Counted from the first letter of the stretch, positions 10,331 through 20,176 are shown. The stretch is 64,000 nucleotides of DNA from Aporrectodea caliginosa (GCA_020284085.1 JACEVL010000108.1:544501-608500), one strand, 5' to 3'. The notes: generated by a model not told the origin, from the letters alone. A program made the numbers and translations.

Positions 10331-10410
10331 GCATTCAGCTTTCACTTATAAGGCGATAATCACACTTAAAAGAGGTGTTTAATAATTTTAAACATTTCTC
10401 ATTGTTTTGC
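10330..10410 (+). repeat. S3 unit
   Basis: CACTTATAAGGCG, CACACTTAAAAGAGGTG and ACATTTCTCATTG occur in order. Confidence 0.6.
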
Positions 10411-10424
10411 TATTGCGGACTTCA

Positions 10425-10535
10425 ATTGATATAGCGCAGGTGATAATACTGGTCTCCCTAATATGGCTCTCGTGAGCGCTGAGAAATTTTCGAAAATATA
10501 CATTTACATTACATTACATTTTCATCGTTCGTTTG
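10425..10535 (+). repeat. SINE 3' end with (TTACA)n tail
   Basis: CTCGTGAGCGCTGAGAAATT followed by TTTACATTACATTACATTTT. The same AAATTTTCGAA/TTACAT tail occurs antisense at 49467-49490, at the 3' end of an L2-like LINE, so the two share a tail. Confidence 0.6.
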
Positions 10536-10619
10536 GTATAACACAGACGTCTTTATAAATAGCGCAGCATTTATACAGACGTCCATGAGTACAATAAAGA
10601 ACTTTCAGCCGTCATATTA

Positions 10620-11770
10620 AATAAGCATGCTTCTGCCTTTACTTATTAGGCAATTATCAAACTTAAAAGAGGTTTGTAATTATTTTAAACAGATCTCACC
10701 TTCACTGTGGCATAATACAGTCTTTTATGTTATTGAGCTTATAAATGTACCTTCCCGTGATTTCGTGATGAACAGGGATCCACATGATCGTTGCTGACGA
10801 AAGAATGCGGTCTTCATAGTCCATTTCAACATAGAACGAGTTTATTTCAGTTAATGGACACTGTGTGATTACAATGATCATCAGCGTCGCCTTCCTCCTT
10901 CATCCAGGCTTGGGACGGGGACCGGCTGGCACTAAACACGGACACTTTATGACATCAAAGGCCATTGTCGTAGGCCTGCTTTGCCCAGCACTTACCCGAC
11001 CTCGCTACCCTTGTTGCTGTGATGACCAGAAATTTAGACGATCATTGCTGGCGACTGAACACGGATTTTGAGCAATCAATTTCGATATACACTAGAACCG
11101 ATTGAATCCACAGTTTAACGGCAGCTTATGACAACATAGGCCGTTTCCGCCGAGAAAAATTAGTTTGGCATATTACAGCTTTTTATATGTTAAACGTATT
11201 TCCGAGCATTTTAAAACGTATTTCCGAGTATTTCAAACGTATTTCAAACCAATCTTTCACAGCCATCACTTATTAGGCAATCAACACACTTAAGAGGTGT
11301 GTAATTTGATGGTAAAACACAGACCTCCTTAGTAATAGTACTTTCAGTTTATCGAAATTGTGTGATAACAAAGATCATTTGGTCCGCCATCATCCTTCAT
11401 CCAAGCTTGGGACTGGCACTGCCAGACTACGAGCAGTAGCGTAGTTTAAAAGTAGTAGTAGTTTCAGTTTAGCAATAATCATTAGCGTCACCCTCCTCCT
11501 TTATCCCGTTTTGTGACTGGCAATGTCAGAGAACATGTACATACAGTGGCAGAGTTTAGTTTAAAATGTCTTTTTAAAAATCTTTATAAATAGCACAGCT
11601 ACTATATAAAGTCAGGCGTTTATGGGTATACAGTAAGGAAATCTCTCAATCAACACAATAAATAAGCACTCTTCTACTTTTATTTATAAGTCAATTATAA
11701 AACTTAAAAGAGGTGTAATATTTTAAACAGTTCTCACCGTTTGTATGGTACAATACAGTCTTTAGTTTAT
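10620..11770. repeat. cluster of short repeats in the copy A intron
   Basis: In order: S3 10630-10735 (+); S2 10859-10935 (-); a partial H1 near 10950-10975 (-); S1 with H1 11108-11178 (-); S3 11263-11320 (+); S2 11331-11433 (-); S2 11475-11553 (-); S3 11680-11770 (+). Copies differ from each other by many substitutions, so this is repeated insertion or an old tandem composite, not recent amplification. Confidence 0.65.
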
Positions 11771-11959
11771 TGAGCTTATAAAATGAATTATTAAATCTTT
11801 GTTTGACCTCATTACGCATAGTTTTTGTGCGCCATCTGCTCATGCGCTGCGCATTAACCCTTATAGGGTCACGATATTTCTCAACCGATTTTGGTCACCG
11901 GGGGGTAAAAAAATACCCCAACTGTGATTCGCATGATTCCTATGATAAACTCCGATTTT

Positions 11960-12257
11960 CAAGTATAAAAGTGACAGAAGTTGCTGACAAGCTCGTGGAG
12001 CCATTGATTACACAGCGTGCCTCCGATCCATCAATTTCACACCAACCATCTGTAGCAAAAGCCATGTTGGCGATCGGTGTACAACTGGCACCTAGTCGCT
12101 GCGCAACAGATCCAGCGAAGAAACGTGGTCGATGCCACTCGTGTCCACGTAAAGACGACAAGAAATGTGAACACAAAATGCACTAACTGCAACAGTTTCG
12201 TGTGCGAAAAGCATGCAGTCAAAACACTTGCATATTCCCTCTCTGCAGATGCAGAAT
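11960..12257 (+). pseudogene. piggyBac transposase C-terminus, frameshifted
   Basis: The frame encodes ITQRASDPSISHQ and then RCHSCPRKDDKKCEH. After a frame change at about 12175 it continues with TKCTNCNSFVCEKH. This is the cysteine-rich zinc-binding C-terminal domain of piggyBac transposases (paired CxxC motifs and a closing CxxH). The catalytic DDD core is absent. The first codons of the open frame lie outside the element and are chance. The frame break and internal deletion make it non-functional. Confidence 0.8.
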
Positions 12258-12412
12258 GACTGTTCAGTAAATGCTGAACGGTACCGTTTGTGTACACTGT
12301 AATATCATTGAGTTTATAATGTCATAATTTAGCAGAACTTCATTTATTCATCCTAATTTGATGAAACCAAAACGATTTCTATATATAATGTTGAGATACT
12401 GATAACGAGACA

Positions 12413-12700
12413 CAGTGGCGTAACTAGGGGTTGGTGCGCCCGGGGGCAAGAATTTCCTGAAAATTTTCTTTCTCAGTTCCGCCAAAATTTCTGATGACCT
12501 TTTTTTTTGCTTTTCCGTCTGTTTTTCAACAAGAAACTTGTCAAATCTCATTTTGCGCCCCCCTCGCCCGCGCCCCCAAGACTCACGTACAAAAGTTACT
12601 TTTTAAAACTATTTTTCTATTTTTACCTGATTTCTTTCATGAAAAAACACATTTTCAGACCTAATTTTGCGCCCCCCTGCCCACCCTCGTTACGCCACTG
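12413..12700. mobile_element. hAT-like MITE nested in the piggyBac element
   Basis: Terminal inverted repeats start CAGTGGCGTAAC on both ends. The flanks ACGAGACA and ACGAGATT look like an imperfect 8-bp target-site duplication, the length used by hAT elements. It is 288 bp, has no coding capacity, and is G/C-skewed with repeated GCGCCCCCC blocks. It lies in the former 3' untranslated part of the piggyBac element. Confidence 0.7.
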
Positions 12701-12974
12701 ACGAGATTGTAACAGCAAGACACTCATGTGTAAAGCATGCATAATGTTATGTTTGTAAATTCCTGAGTAAAATAGCTACGACGTGGTGCATTTTCGTACT
12801 TTATAGCTGATTTGGGTGCATGAATAACTAATGAAACTGGATGCATTCTGTGGAGGAAACATGTTTAGGAAAAGTCATAGAAGCGATTTCTTCAACTATT
12901 TTCAGGGATTAAAATTTCCGTGAAAAACCGAGATGTGGGTATTTTTTTACCCCCGGTGACCCTATAACGGTTAA

Positions 12975-13540
12975 ACACCGACGCTAGAGACCATTGTACA
13001 ATTATAATAATTATGATCTTCAAATAAATTAAGATTTCCCACATAATTAACTTTGAGCGCCTTTAATGAGTCTCTCTAAACGGCGCTATAGTAATCTGTG
13101 ATTACTATTACAATTACCACAAAGTATTGCATGGTCAAAGACTTCGACCCTGGCAGTCACAAGAGGTCGCTAAACACACGAAACTACGGGAATTATGAGG
13201 CCAAATTTCATATGGATTCATTAGACATTTTATTGAACAACAAAAAGATGTTAATAAACATGTCGCATTGAATATCTAATTATTACTTGTTTTTTAATCA
13301 TATAATTATGTATACGAATCCGCTGAGAGCTCGCATTCAAGTGATGCTGTTATCACAAATGAAACGTTACACTCCAACAGACACCCTTAAAATGCGTGAA
13401 TTTGGGCTACTTAAGCTATTCGTTCGTTGCATTTATAAAATAAAAAGCATTTAATCAATGGGTCTCTCATACAGAACATGATAAAGTAACCTAGGTCTAC
13501 GTTAACGGAAGGTTAACCACAAAACGGCGACACGCAATGA
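12975..13540 (+). repeat. intron block shared with copy B
   Basis: Matches 60280-60560, and again 61045-61380. It contains an H2-like end at 13050-13120 (GAGCGCC with GGCGCTATAGTAATC) and an H1-like remnant at 13129-13175 (GGCAGTCACAAGAGGTCGC). Confidence 0.6.
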
Positions 13541-13559
13541 CTATTGCAATACTTAATCG

Positions 13560-13910
13560 TAAACACCGTCTTTGTCTCAGTATTTGCCCCCGTCTCTGTT
13601 TCTGCCTCTGTCTGTGTAATTGTCTGGATCTGGGTCTCTATATGTGCCTGTGCCTTGCCTCTGTCTCTGTCTGTGTACTTGTCTGTGTCTCTGCATATAT
13701 CTGTCTCTGTTTGTGCCTCTATCTCTGCAAGCGTCTCTGTCTGTGTCTCTGTCTTTGTCTTTGTCTCTGGCTGTCTCTCTCTTTCTGCCTCCATATCTGT
13801 ACCTCTGTCTCCGTATGTGCCTCTGTCTCTCTTTGTTCCTCTATCTCTGTGCCTCTATCGCTGTGCCTCTGTCTCTGGATGTACCTCTGTCTGCATCTGT
13901 GTCTTGATAT
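13560..13910. repeat. (TGTCTC)n degenerate hexanucleotide array
   Basis: CTGTCTCTGT/GTGCCTCTG units over 350 bp. Copy B has two such arrays (60810-60945 and 61500-61860). Long Cys/Leu/Ser frames in every phase are artefacts. Confidence 0.9.
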
Positions 13911-14000
13911 GAAACCTACATTTCTAAATTACAAGCTAATGAAAAACCAAAAATAATATCAGAATGCTTCTTGTATAAAAGATTCTATTGTTCTTCTAAT

Positions 14001-14304
14001 TGTGGGGCGTCGGACACGCCTTGGACGATCCAGGCACTCCCAGGGCAGCGAATCAACATCACCCTCATCGACTTCACCCCAGACAGTTCGAGGGTGTTGA
14101 CCTCTAGCGATGGGGTGAGGAAGACCTGTCGGGTTTATGCCACTGTGCGAGAGGAGAGTAAAGGTCAAAGGAGTTCAACGATCTGTGGTGGAAATGGAAG
14201 AGTGCGAACGGTGTTCGTCAGTAAGAACGATGTTCCTCTGGAGATCAGGATCATCAGCAGCCAACATCCGACGAAACCCATCAACTTCATTCTCAGGTTC
14301 CAAG
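14001..14304 (+). pseudogene. CUB domain exon, copy A, 5' deleted
   Basis: From TGTGGGGCG onward the sequence encodes the same CUB domain as copy B: DTPWTIQALPGQRINITLID, TCRVYATV, ICGGNGRVRTVF and a final FILRFQG before GTAAAC (phase 1 donor). The first third of the exon, including the first conserved Cys and the acceptor seen in B, is missing. Intron sequence TTCTTCTAATTGT joins straight onto it, with TGT as microhomology at the junction. The remaining frame is open. Splicing to the SUEL exon would need a new acceptor, so this exon is probably dead or skipped. Only two residues differ from copy B in the shared part. Confidence 0.8.
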
Positions 14305-14317
14305 GTAAACGCAACGC

Positions 14318-14395
14318 TATGGGGATCCAGAGTTTAACGGCAGCTTATGACAACACATAGGCCGTTTCCGCCGACAAAGATTATATTTGGCATAT
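14318..14395 (-). repeat. S1 repeat with H1 tail, antisense
   Basis: GGATCCAGAGTTTAACGGC ... CCGCCGACAAAGATTATA. It lies 14 bp after the copy A CUB donor and is absent from copy B, so it inserted after the duplication. Confidence 0.75.
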
Positions 14396-14399
14396 CTCC

Positions 14400-14575
14400 A
14401 TATAAGTATGTATTCGTATATGCATTTGTGCATGTCATTGTGTATTATGTATGCATGAATGTTTCGTTGTATGGACGTATCAATTTCTTATGCAAGAATG
14501 AATGTATGTATGCTTGTATGTATGTATGTTTGTATGTATGTGTGTAACTGTGTATGTATTTATGTATGCATGTGA
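14400..14575. repeat. (TATG)n degenerate microsatellite
   Basis: TATG/TGTA units. The equivalent place after the copy B CUB exon carries a larger array (62585-62995). Confidence 0.9.
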
Positions 14576-14811
14576 AGTGGCAGATTCATAAGTGCGGCAA
14601 AGCTTAAAGTATTAAGAATGAACACTGAATTTCGATTAGAACTGCCAGCGAGACGGCAATAAATCAATAAAATTGTAATGATGCAATATTATTTATTATT
14701 AAAGAGCATTTTTCAAAGTTGTGTTGCTCGTAGTTGTGCCTTCTAAACTGTTTCGTATTACTTAAACACAACTGAAAAAGTCAAAAAGTTGGGAATGTTT
14801 TATGAAATATG

Positions 14812-15030
14812 ACATGATGATCACAGACAATATGAGATGAAATACTTTATGCTGCAAAAATATTGAATATTAGTGAAAATTTAATTGTAAAGCTCTGTTT
14901 CGACACCTTTAATGGTGTTGTTCGGATGCTATAAGTTTTTTGTTCTGATTGTATTGTATATTTTCTGTATTGTCGTCAACGGCCTTTGATGTCATAAGAC
15001 GACGTTAAACAACGGACAAATAAAAATAAA
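14812..15030 (+). mobile_element. I/Nimb-like LINE 3' terminus
   Basis: Matches the end of the LINE at 28-30.8 kb: TTGTAAAGCTCTGTTT, GACACCTTTAATGGTGTT, CGGATGCTATAAG, then a perfect H1 hairpin (GTCGTC 14972-14977, GACGAC 14998-15003) and an A-rich tail. It is 5'-truncated within the 3' UTR. Confidence 0.75.
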
Positions 15031-15107
15031 AGAGCTGTAATATGCCAAAACTATTCTTTTGTCGGCGGCAACGGCCTATGTTGTCATAAGCTGCCGTTAA
15101 ACTGTGG
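15031..15107 (+). repeat. S1 repeat with H1 tail
   Basis: Body AGAGCTGTAATATGCC, then the hairpin GGCGGC (15064-15069) with GCTGCC (15090-15095) and GTTAAACTGTGG. This is the G-C-rich stem variant. Confidence 0.8.
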
Positions 15108-15149
15108 ACACACACACAATAATCACCTAGAAGAATACAAAGTAGAATT

Positions 15150-15362
15150 AGAATCTAACGTCATGATATTATTGTACTTAAATTTGTATCGAATTGTTTA
15201 ATCACAGTATGTGTATCACAAAGTCACAAACAGTATCCGATGCATTACTTTACGTTGTTAAACATTGAATTTTGTGACGTGGTAAAAATTTATTTTGACA
15301 CCTTTAAAGGTGTTGTTTGGACGCTGTTTGTCGTTTTCATTCTTTGGTATACATTGTGAATG
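15150..15362 (+). mobile_element. LINE 3' UTR fragment
   Basis: Matches 36000-36190 (TTTGTATCGAATTGTTTAA, GCATTACTTTACGTTGTTAA, TTTTGACACCTTTAAAGGTG, GGTATACATTGTGAA). It stops just before the point where H1 should begin and is followed by a TGTC/ATCT microsatellite. Confidence 0.65.
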
Positions 15363-15375
15363 ATTGAGAATAATA

Positions 15376-15656
<281 letters not shown>

Positions 15657-15735
15657 TATATTCATATCAGATATTCGTTTATTAAGATTTGAGACTAATA
15701 CTGTCGTCAAAACGCAACAGTTAACATATATCAGA

Positions 15736-16042
15736 AGATGACAGGTTTAGTCCAGAAAGCATTCTTAAACAGCATGCGTGATATGAAACTGTTATTCTTC
15801 CTACTAGTAAGTTCAAATGGATGAGGCATAGAGCGCAAATTATATTTGCTTGCAGCCCGCTCTTGAAAGAACTTAACTAAGACATGATCAATGTCCCTAA
15901 TAACAGCAGCAAAGAGAGCAGCATCAGCCACCTCAGCCATACTGTTCGCTGTTAGGGCATCAAGGGGACGGAATCCAGCCCGCTTGACCCCTCCCAGAAA
16001 CCAGTCCCCACCAGGCCGGACAGGCGTACAGCAGACGTGCAA
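15736..16042 (-). mobile_element. LINE reverse-transcriptase C-terminal fragment, antisense
   Basis: The minus strand encodes a C-terminus with RAASKYNLRSMPHPFEL and NNSFISRMLFKN. It resembles the YNLRPR-H-F-LP ... NFI-RMLYK ending found in many invertebrate LINE ORF2 proteins. The frame is open to its stop, but no catalytic motif is included. Clade not assigned. Confidence 0.45.
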
Positions 16043-16129
16043 TGGTGGTAGCTCGCGTTACGACTTATAAAACCTGTCCAGGCATTCAGTGAGCTCTCAG
16101 CACTTCAGTTTCTATAACAAATGTTTGAA

Positions 16130-16745
16130 TTAAGCTCAAATGATCTTGCATACCTAAGCGTGGACCATGTTAGCTAATTTGTTATGCGCTCTCCTTTTAG
16201 ACACCTTAAAAACGTTGTAATCCGGCGCCATATAAGGATGAGACTGGCAATTGTATTCACTGTACACGGTCGATGTTACCATGAGATGTCATTAAACTGA
16301 TGATTATTAATAAAAGCCAATTGGTTGTAACTCCGCCACTGCGCTTCATGTTGTAATGCCAGTCCCAAGCCTGGAGAAAGGAGCAGGGCAACGAAAATCA
16401 TCTTCGTTATGAAACAGTTTCGTTAAACACCAACTAACCAACCAATTGGTTATCGTATGCAAAACAAATAAATCACCGAGAAACATGAGAATATCGCAGC
16501 GATGACTAAGCACAAGAGCTTCGATAAGCTTCGTTGTAATTTCGAAATCCATTGTAGCGCAGTGGTTGTCATTCTGGAACGTCAACTCGGAGAAATAGAT
16601 GCTTCGAAAATTTCTATTCCACTAACGCCACCTAGCGAACTCCGCTGCCAGATTCGCGTGATCCGTAGGAGCAAAGGTGAAGCGGTGAGGGAGAGGACTA
16701 GCCACCCTCCCACCCACTCGTCCTCATAAGAAACAGCTAAGAAAA
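16130..16745 (+). repeat. R2 composite repeat
   Basis: Order: TTAGACACCTTAAAAACGTT block; S2 (16322-16435); CACCGAGAAACATGAGAATA; a decayed tRNA-like segment (GTAGCGCAGTGG); CGCCACCTAGCGAACT; AGTCATTAA. The same order recurs at 24605-25060 and 51490-52150 on plus and 30905-31310 on minus, so the composite moves as a unit. Confidence 0.7.
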
Positions 16746-16896
16746 GCAGTCATTAAGTCTTTATACAAATGACTGTATTATGCCTGAGGAACGGTGACAA
16801 CTGTTGAAAATAATTTCTACCGACAGCAACGGCCTTTATTGCCATTGGATGTCTGATGGCTTTTGATCCTATCCCATGTGTATCACTGAACTCCGC

Positions 16897-16990
16897 CCCT
16901 GCCCCTACTCTCATATCGCCAATCCCAAGCCTGGATAATGGAGGAGGGCGACGCTATATATCACTGTTATGACATAGAGTCGCTAAACGG
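16897..16990 (+). repeat. S2 SINE-like repeat
   Basis: Terminal stem GCGAC (16948-16952) pairs perfectly with GTCGC (16979-16983). Most other S2 copies have GTCGT with a wobble. Ends CTAAAC. Confidence 0.75.
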
Positions 16991-17055
16991 CAACTAACCG
17001 AATAAGTATACAAGTAGAATTATGATTTCTATAGCGCAGTGATAAAATACACAGG

Positions 17056-17265
17056 ACATCAGGTCTCAAGCTGTCCCTGCTGCGTTCGGGTTACCACGAC
17101 CAATGCTCTCGCACGTCAGCATCCGCTGGGTTCCCTTTGCTCTCTGTGCCTGTGGGTCCGTCTATTTGGAACAATCTGCCACTGGACATACGATCACTAG
17201 TATCTTCAACAGTTCAGGAAACGTTTTTTGCTCGTCTCAAGGCACATTGGTTCGGTAAATCCTAG
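17056..17265 (+). mobile_element. L2/CR1-like LINE C-terminal fragment
   Basis: Seventy codons are open to a stop, although there is no start codon. They encode VGPSIWNNLPLDIRS and ETFFARLKAHWFGKS. GPxxWNxLPxxIR followed by FxxxLKxHxF is the standard ending of L2/CR1-type LINE proteins. The fragment is 5'-truncated. Confidence 0.75.
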
Positions 17266-17369
17266 GTAACGTTGCCGGAAAATACTATTTCATTTGCATC
17301 AACCATTATTATCACAATAATATGTGCATTATAAACAGTGCAACGTGCATATGGCCTACTCTAATTCGT

Positions 17370-17645
17370 TAAACGTTGAATGTTAGGGACATCATAAAGT
17401 TCAGTTTTGACACCTTTTAATGATGTCTTTCGGACGCTAGCCTATACATTATGTCGTTTTCATTGCATTCTGTACAACTCCGCCACTGTTCGTACTCTGT
17501 CAGTGCCAGTCCCAACCATGGACAAAGGAAGAGGGCGACGCTGATGATCTTTGTTATCACACAGTGTTGTTAAACTGAAACTAATACTACTAATTGTCCT
17601 TACCAAGACGTCAACGGCCATTGTAGTCATTAGATGTCGTTAAGC
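17370..17645 (+). repeat. LINE 3' UTR piece, S2 and H1-tailed repeat in series
   Basis: 17370-17460 has TTTTGACACCTTTTAATGATG and CGGACGCTAG, as in the I/Nimb-like LINE 3' UTRs. 17467-17573 is S2. 17600-17645 is an H1 end with GACGTC (17607-17612) pairing GATGTC (17633-17638). Confidence 0.65.
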
Positions 17646-17800
17646 TTTATCTAGCGCATTGGATAACACACTGGCATAGAGAGCGAGAGGTACCGAGGTC
17701 GAGTGCCGTAGGCGGACATGCTTTGTAGGATGCTATTAGCGCCGTGTATTGCAGGCTGTCTGTTCTGTTAGTAGTTAAGATTTATGTCTTCTTGTTGATG
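17645..17800 (+). repeat. tRNA-derived SINE (second tRNA type)
   Basis: TAGCGCATTGGATAACACAC contains an A box and CGAGGTCGAGTGCCG a B-box-like segment. It is followed by a body ending CAGGCTGTCTGTTCTGTTAG. An antisense copy is at 26653-26840. Confidence 0.65.
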
Positions 17801-17819
17801 ATAATATAATTATTCGTTT

Positions 17820-18036
17820 ATTTATCAAGCAGGAAGACACACCGCTTAACAACTTACATACACAAAGGCTACTATAAAGAAAAGAAGGGAATAATGTTAG
17901 TTTTTAAGATTTGGGTCAACGTAGTTTTTGTCATTTGTGTTCTTGTGAATTGTTGAAATTGCATAATTGTACACTGTAACCGGTTGCGGTTTGTCAACCG
18001 GATTGTTTCAATAAAGAATATTATTATTATTATTAA
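17820..18036 (+). repeat. retroposon 3' end with hairpin, AATAAA and (ATT)n
   Basis: Contains CCGGTTG ... CAACCGG, a 7-bp perfect hairpin, then AATAAAGAATATTATTATT. No coding sequence is attached. It could also be a true polyadenylation region, but the repeat tail favours a retroposon. Confidence 0.45.
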
Positions 18037-18279
18037 TTGCGATCTGCTTAGACACCTTTCAATCGCTTATAAACGACTCTATATAAATTATATATTTTCG
18101 TTTAATTGCCAGTTTTGTTTCATTTTGGAATCATAACAAAAGCACGATGAGAACTGTTCAAACTAGGCAACGGCCTTTGTAACCATAAAATGTTCAACAC
18201 CGGAAACGTCTAATGCGTCTTATAAATAGCATCATGCAGATGCGATTTAAAGTTGCCCAAGTAGATCATCGACAGCAGA

Positions 18280-18525
18280 GGAAGAGATTCGCGAAAGGTT
18301 TCACACTGAGTTACAGGGAAAGATCGACAGCGTGCCGAAAGGTGATGTCCTGGTGATTATGGGAGATTTCAACGCAAAGGTGGGGAGGTCAGACAAGATA
18401 GAAGCATCGTATGGTAGATATGGTCTGGGGGGAACGAAATGAAGCGGGAGAAAGACTTATTGACTTCTGCGAAACAAATGATTTGAGGATCATGAATACA
18501 TGTTTTGAGAAGACAAAGAGAAGAT
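18280..18525 (+). pseudogene. LINE endonuclease fragment
   Basis: Encodes EIRERFHTELQGKID, then GDVLVIMGDFNAKVGRSD. The GDFNAKVG motif is part of the APE-like endonuclease active region. An extra G near 18425-18433 shifts the frame, after which LIDFCETNDLRIMNTCF follows in another phase. Cut off on the right by the antisense LINE. Confidence 0.75.
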
Positions 18526-19138
18526 TGTAATCGTAATCGTAATCGTAAACTCGAAACTTCTACAGCGCCCACAAAAGCGAAGTCGCGGGAACCAGCTTAT
18601 TCACAGGCGCTCAATAAAATCAAAATCGATAGGCAGGGGTCAAAATCCAGAGAGTCAGGCAGGCAGACAGGCAGGCGGCTAAGGTGGATGGTGTTTGGTG
18701 TTCAGACGGCGAGGTAGGCAGGGAGAAGTGTTGGATTCAGGATAGGATTTGTCAAAAAGCAGTGTTTTCAGTTTCGAATGAAAGACCTGTGGAGAGATAG
18801 CGAGAGGTTGGGTTTTGGTGACTTCGTAGGATGGATCAGATATTTGTCGTAGTGCTGGCGGAAGTTTGTTCCAAAGAGGTGGAACAGCTATGGCTATGGA
18901 GCGATTGGAAAATTTTAATGATGAGGTGACGGAAGGGCGGAGCAGTGTTAGGGAGGAGGAGGAGCGGGTTGAACGAAGTGGCTGGATCGTGAACAACTGA
19001 CGGAGATAGGAGGGCTGGGAGGTTTGAAGTGTGTTGTACGTGAGTGAGATGATTTTGTATTCTATTCGTTCAGGAATTTTGAGCCAGTGGAGTGATTCGA
19101 GGACAGGAGTGATGTGATGGTATTTGGGGGTTTTGGTG
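18526..19138 (-). mobile_element. L2-like LINE 3' fragment nested in the RTE-like LINE
   Basis: The minus strand encodes SLKFSNRSIAIAVPPLWNKL, PPALRQ and FHSKLKTLLFDKSYPE, the usual end of an L2/CR1-type ORF2. The 3' end at the left edge has GGCGCTGTAGAAGTTTCGAG and a (TTACGA)n tail. The closest relative in the window is 49475-50185, also antisense. No clear target-site duplication. Confidence 0.8.
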
Positions 19139-20176
19139 ACACGTGGACTTCACCAGATGGAAAACAACAGAAACCAGATAGACTATGTATTGATAAAACA
19201 GAGATGGAAGAGCACGGTGAGAGATGTACAAACGAGACCTGGAGCGGACTGTGGATCGGCCCATGAACTGTTGGTGGCAACTCTTAAGATGAAACTCAAG
19301 AGACTCAAAAGAGGGAACGCCTAATCAGATACGAATGTAAAGGGATCATACCAGAGTACAGAGAAGAGATAAAAAAAACAGATTTGAGGCATTACATCTG
19401 GATGAAGCGATAAATGCTGACGACATGTGGGAAGAGATGAAGAAGGTGGTGCACGAGGAGGCAATCACTCACGTACCCAGAAGGGAGAGAAAGAATATAT
19501 CGCCATGGCTAACTGTGGAGGCAATCAAAATAGCGGAAGAAAGGAGAGGGGCGAGAGCAGCGGGGAACAGAAATCAGGTGAGGGTGTTGAATGGTAAATT
19601 CCAGAAACAGGAAAGGAAAGACAAAGACAAATACCTAAATGACCGATGCAAGGAAATGGAAATAGAGAGAAAAAAGGGAAGAACCAGAGAGATGTTCGCG
19701 ATGATGAGGAAAATAACTGGCAAGTTTACACCACGAAATGGCTCACTAAAAAATGGAAACGGAGGAATAATAGGTGACGGGGAGGAGATAAAGAACAGAT
19801 GGAGAGAATATACGGAAGCTCTCTATAACACAGACGATGAAGAGATCAGAGGAGAAAAGACGACCACAGAGGACTACGAAAAAGAACCGGGGATTATGGA
19901 GGCGGAGGTAGAATGGGCAATCACGCAAATAAGGGATAACAAGACACCAGGCGCAAATCCCTATTGAATTGATTAAAGCGGCTGGTGATGGAATAACAAA
20001 GGAGATAACAACTTTGTGCAACTTAATATGGGAAACAGAAGAATGGCCGAAAGACTGGGGTTATACCCATCATACCCATCTTCAAAAAAGGATACGCGAG
20101 AGACTGCGAGAACTACAGAACTATAGCGCTGATATCACATACAAGCAAGATACTCCTCAAGATCATACACAAAAGA
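19139..20176 (+). pseudogene. LINE ORF2 middle part, frameshifted
   Basis: 19139-19324 encodes the end of the endonuclease. 19425-19967 encodes the linker and start of the reverse transcriptase, ending TQIRDNKTPGAN. 19969-20170 continues in another frame with IKAAGDGITKEITTLCNLIW and EEWPKDW. At least two frame changes separate the start of the RT from its catalytic part, so the element cannot make an intact ORF2 product. Confidence 0.75.

Larger units (their letters stand above)
11858..12970 (+). mobile_element. piggyBac-family element, decayed
   Basis: The element is bounded by TTAA on both sides (11854-11857 and 12971-12974). The left terminus begins CCCTTATAGGGTCAC. The right terminus, read inward on the other strand, begins CCGTTATAGGGTCACC. 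Both ends carry a subterminal GGGGTAAAAAAATACCC-type block. At 1.1 kb it is far shorter than an autonomous element; only the end of a transposase is left inside. Copy B of the segmental duplication has no insertion at the matching place (about 60252-60275), so that serves as an empty site. Confidence 0.85.
6791..14310. repeat. segmental duplication, copy A
   Basis: Blocks of this region recur in the same order and orientation at 55507-62455: 6791-7255 with 55507-55965 (nearly identical), 7425-7960 with 56366-56960, 8955-9630 with 57000-57540 (SUEL exon), and 12975-14310 with 60270-62455 (CUB exon). Between the blocks each copy has its own insertions: a LINE 3' end at 7262 and a piggyBac element at 11858 here, other sequence in B. 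The distance between copies is about 48 kb. Confidence 0.85.

Noticed and set aside
13537..13956. Cys/Leu/Ser-rich membrane-like protein
   Set aside because: Three frames are open together over a TGTCTC array. No conserved composition between the A and B copies.
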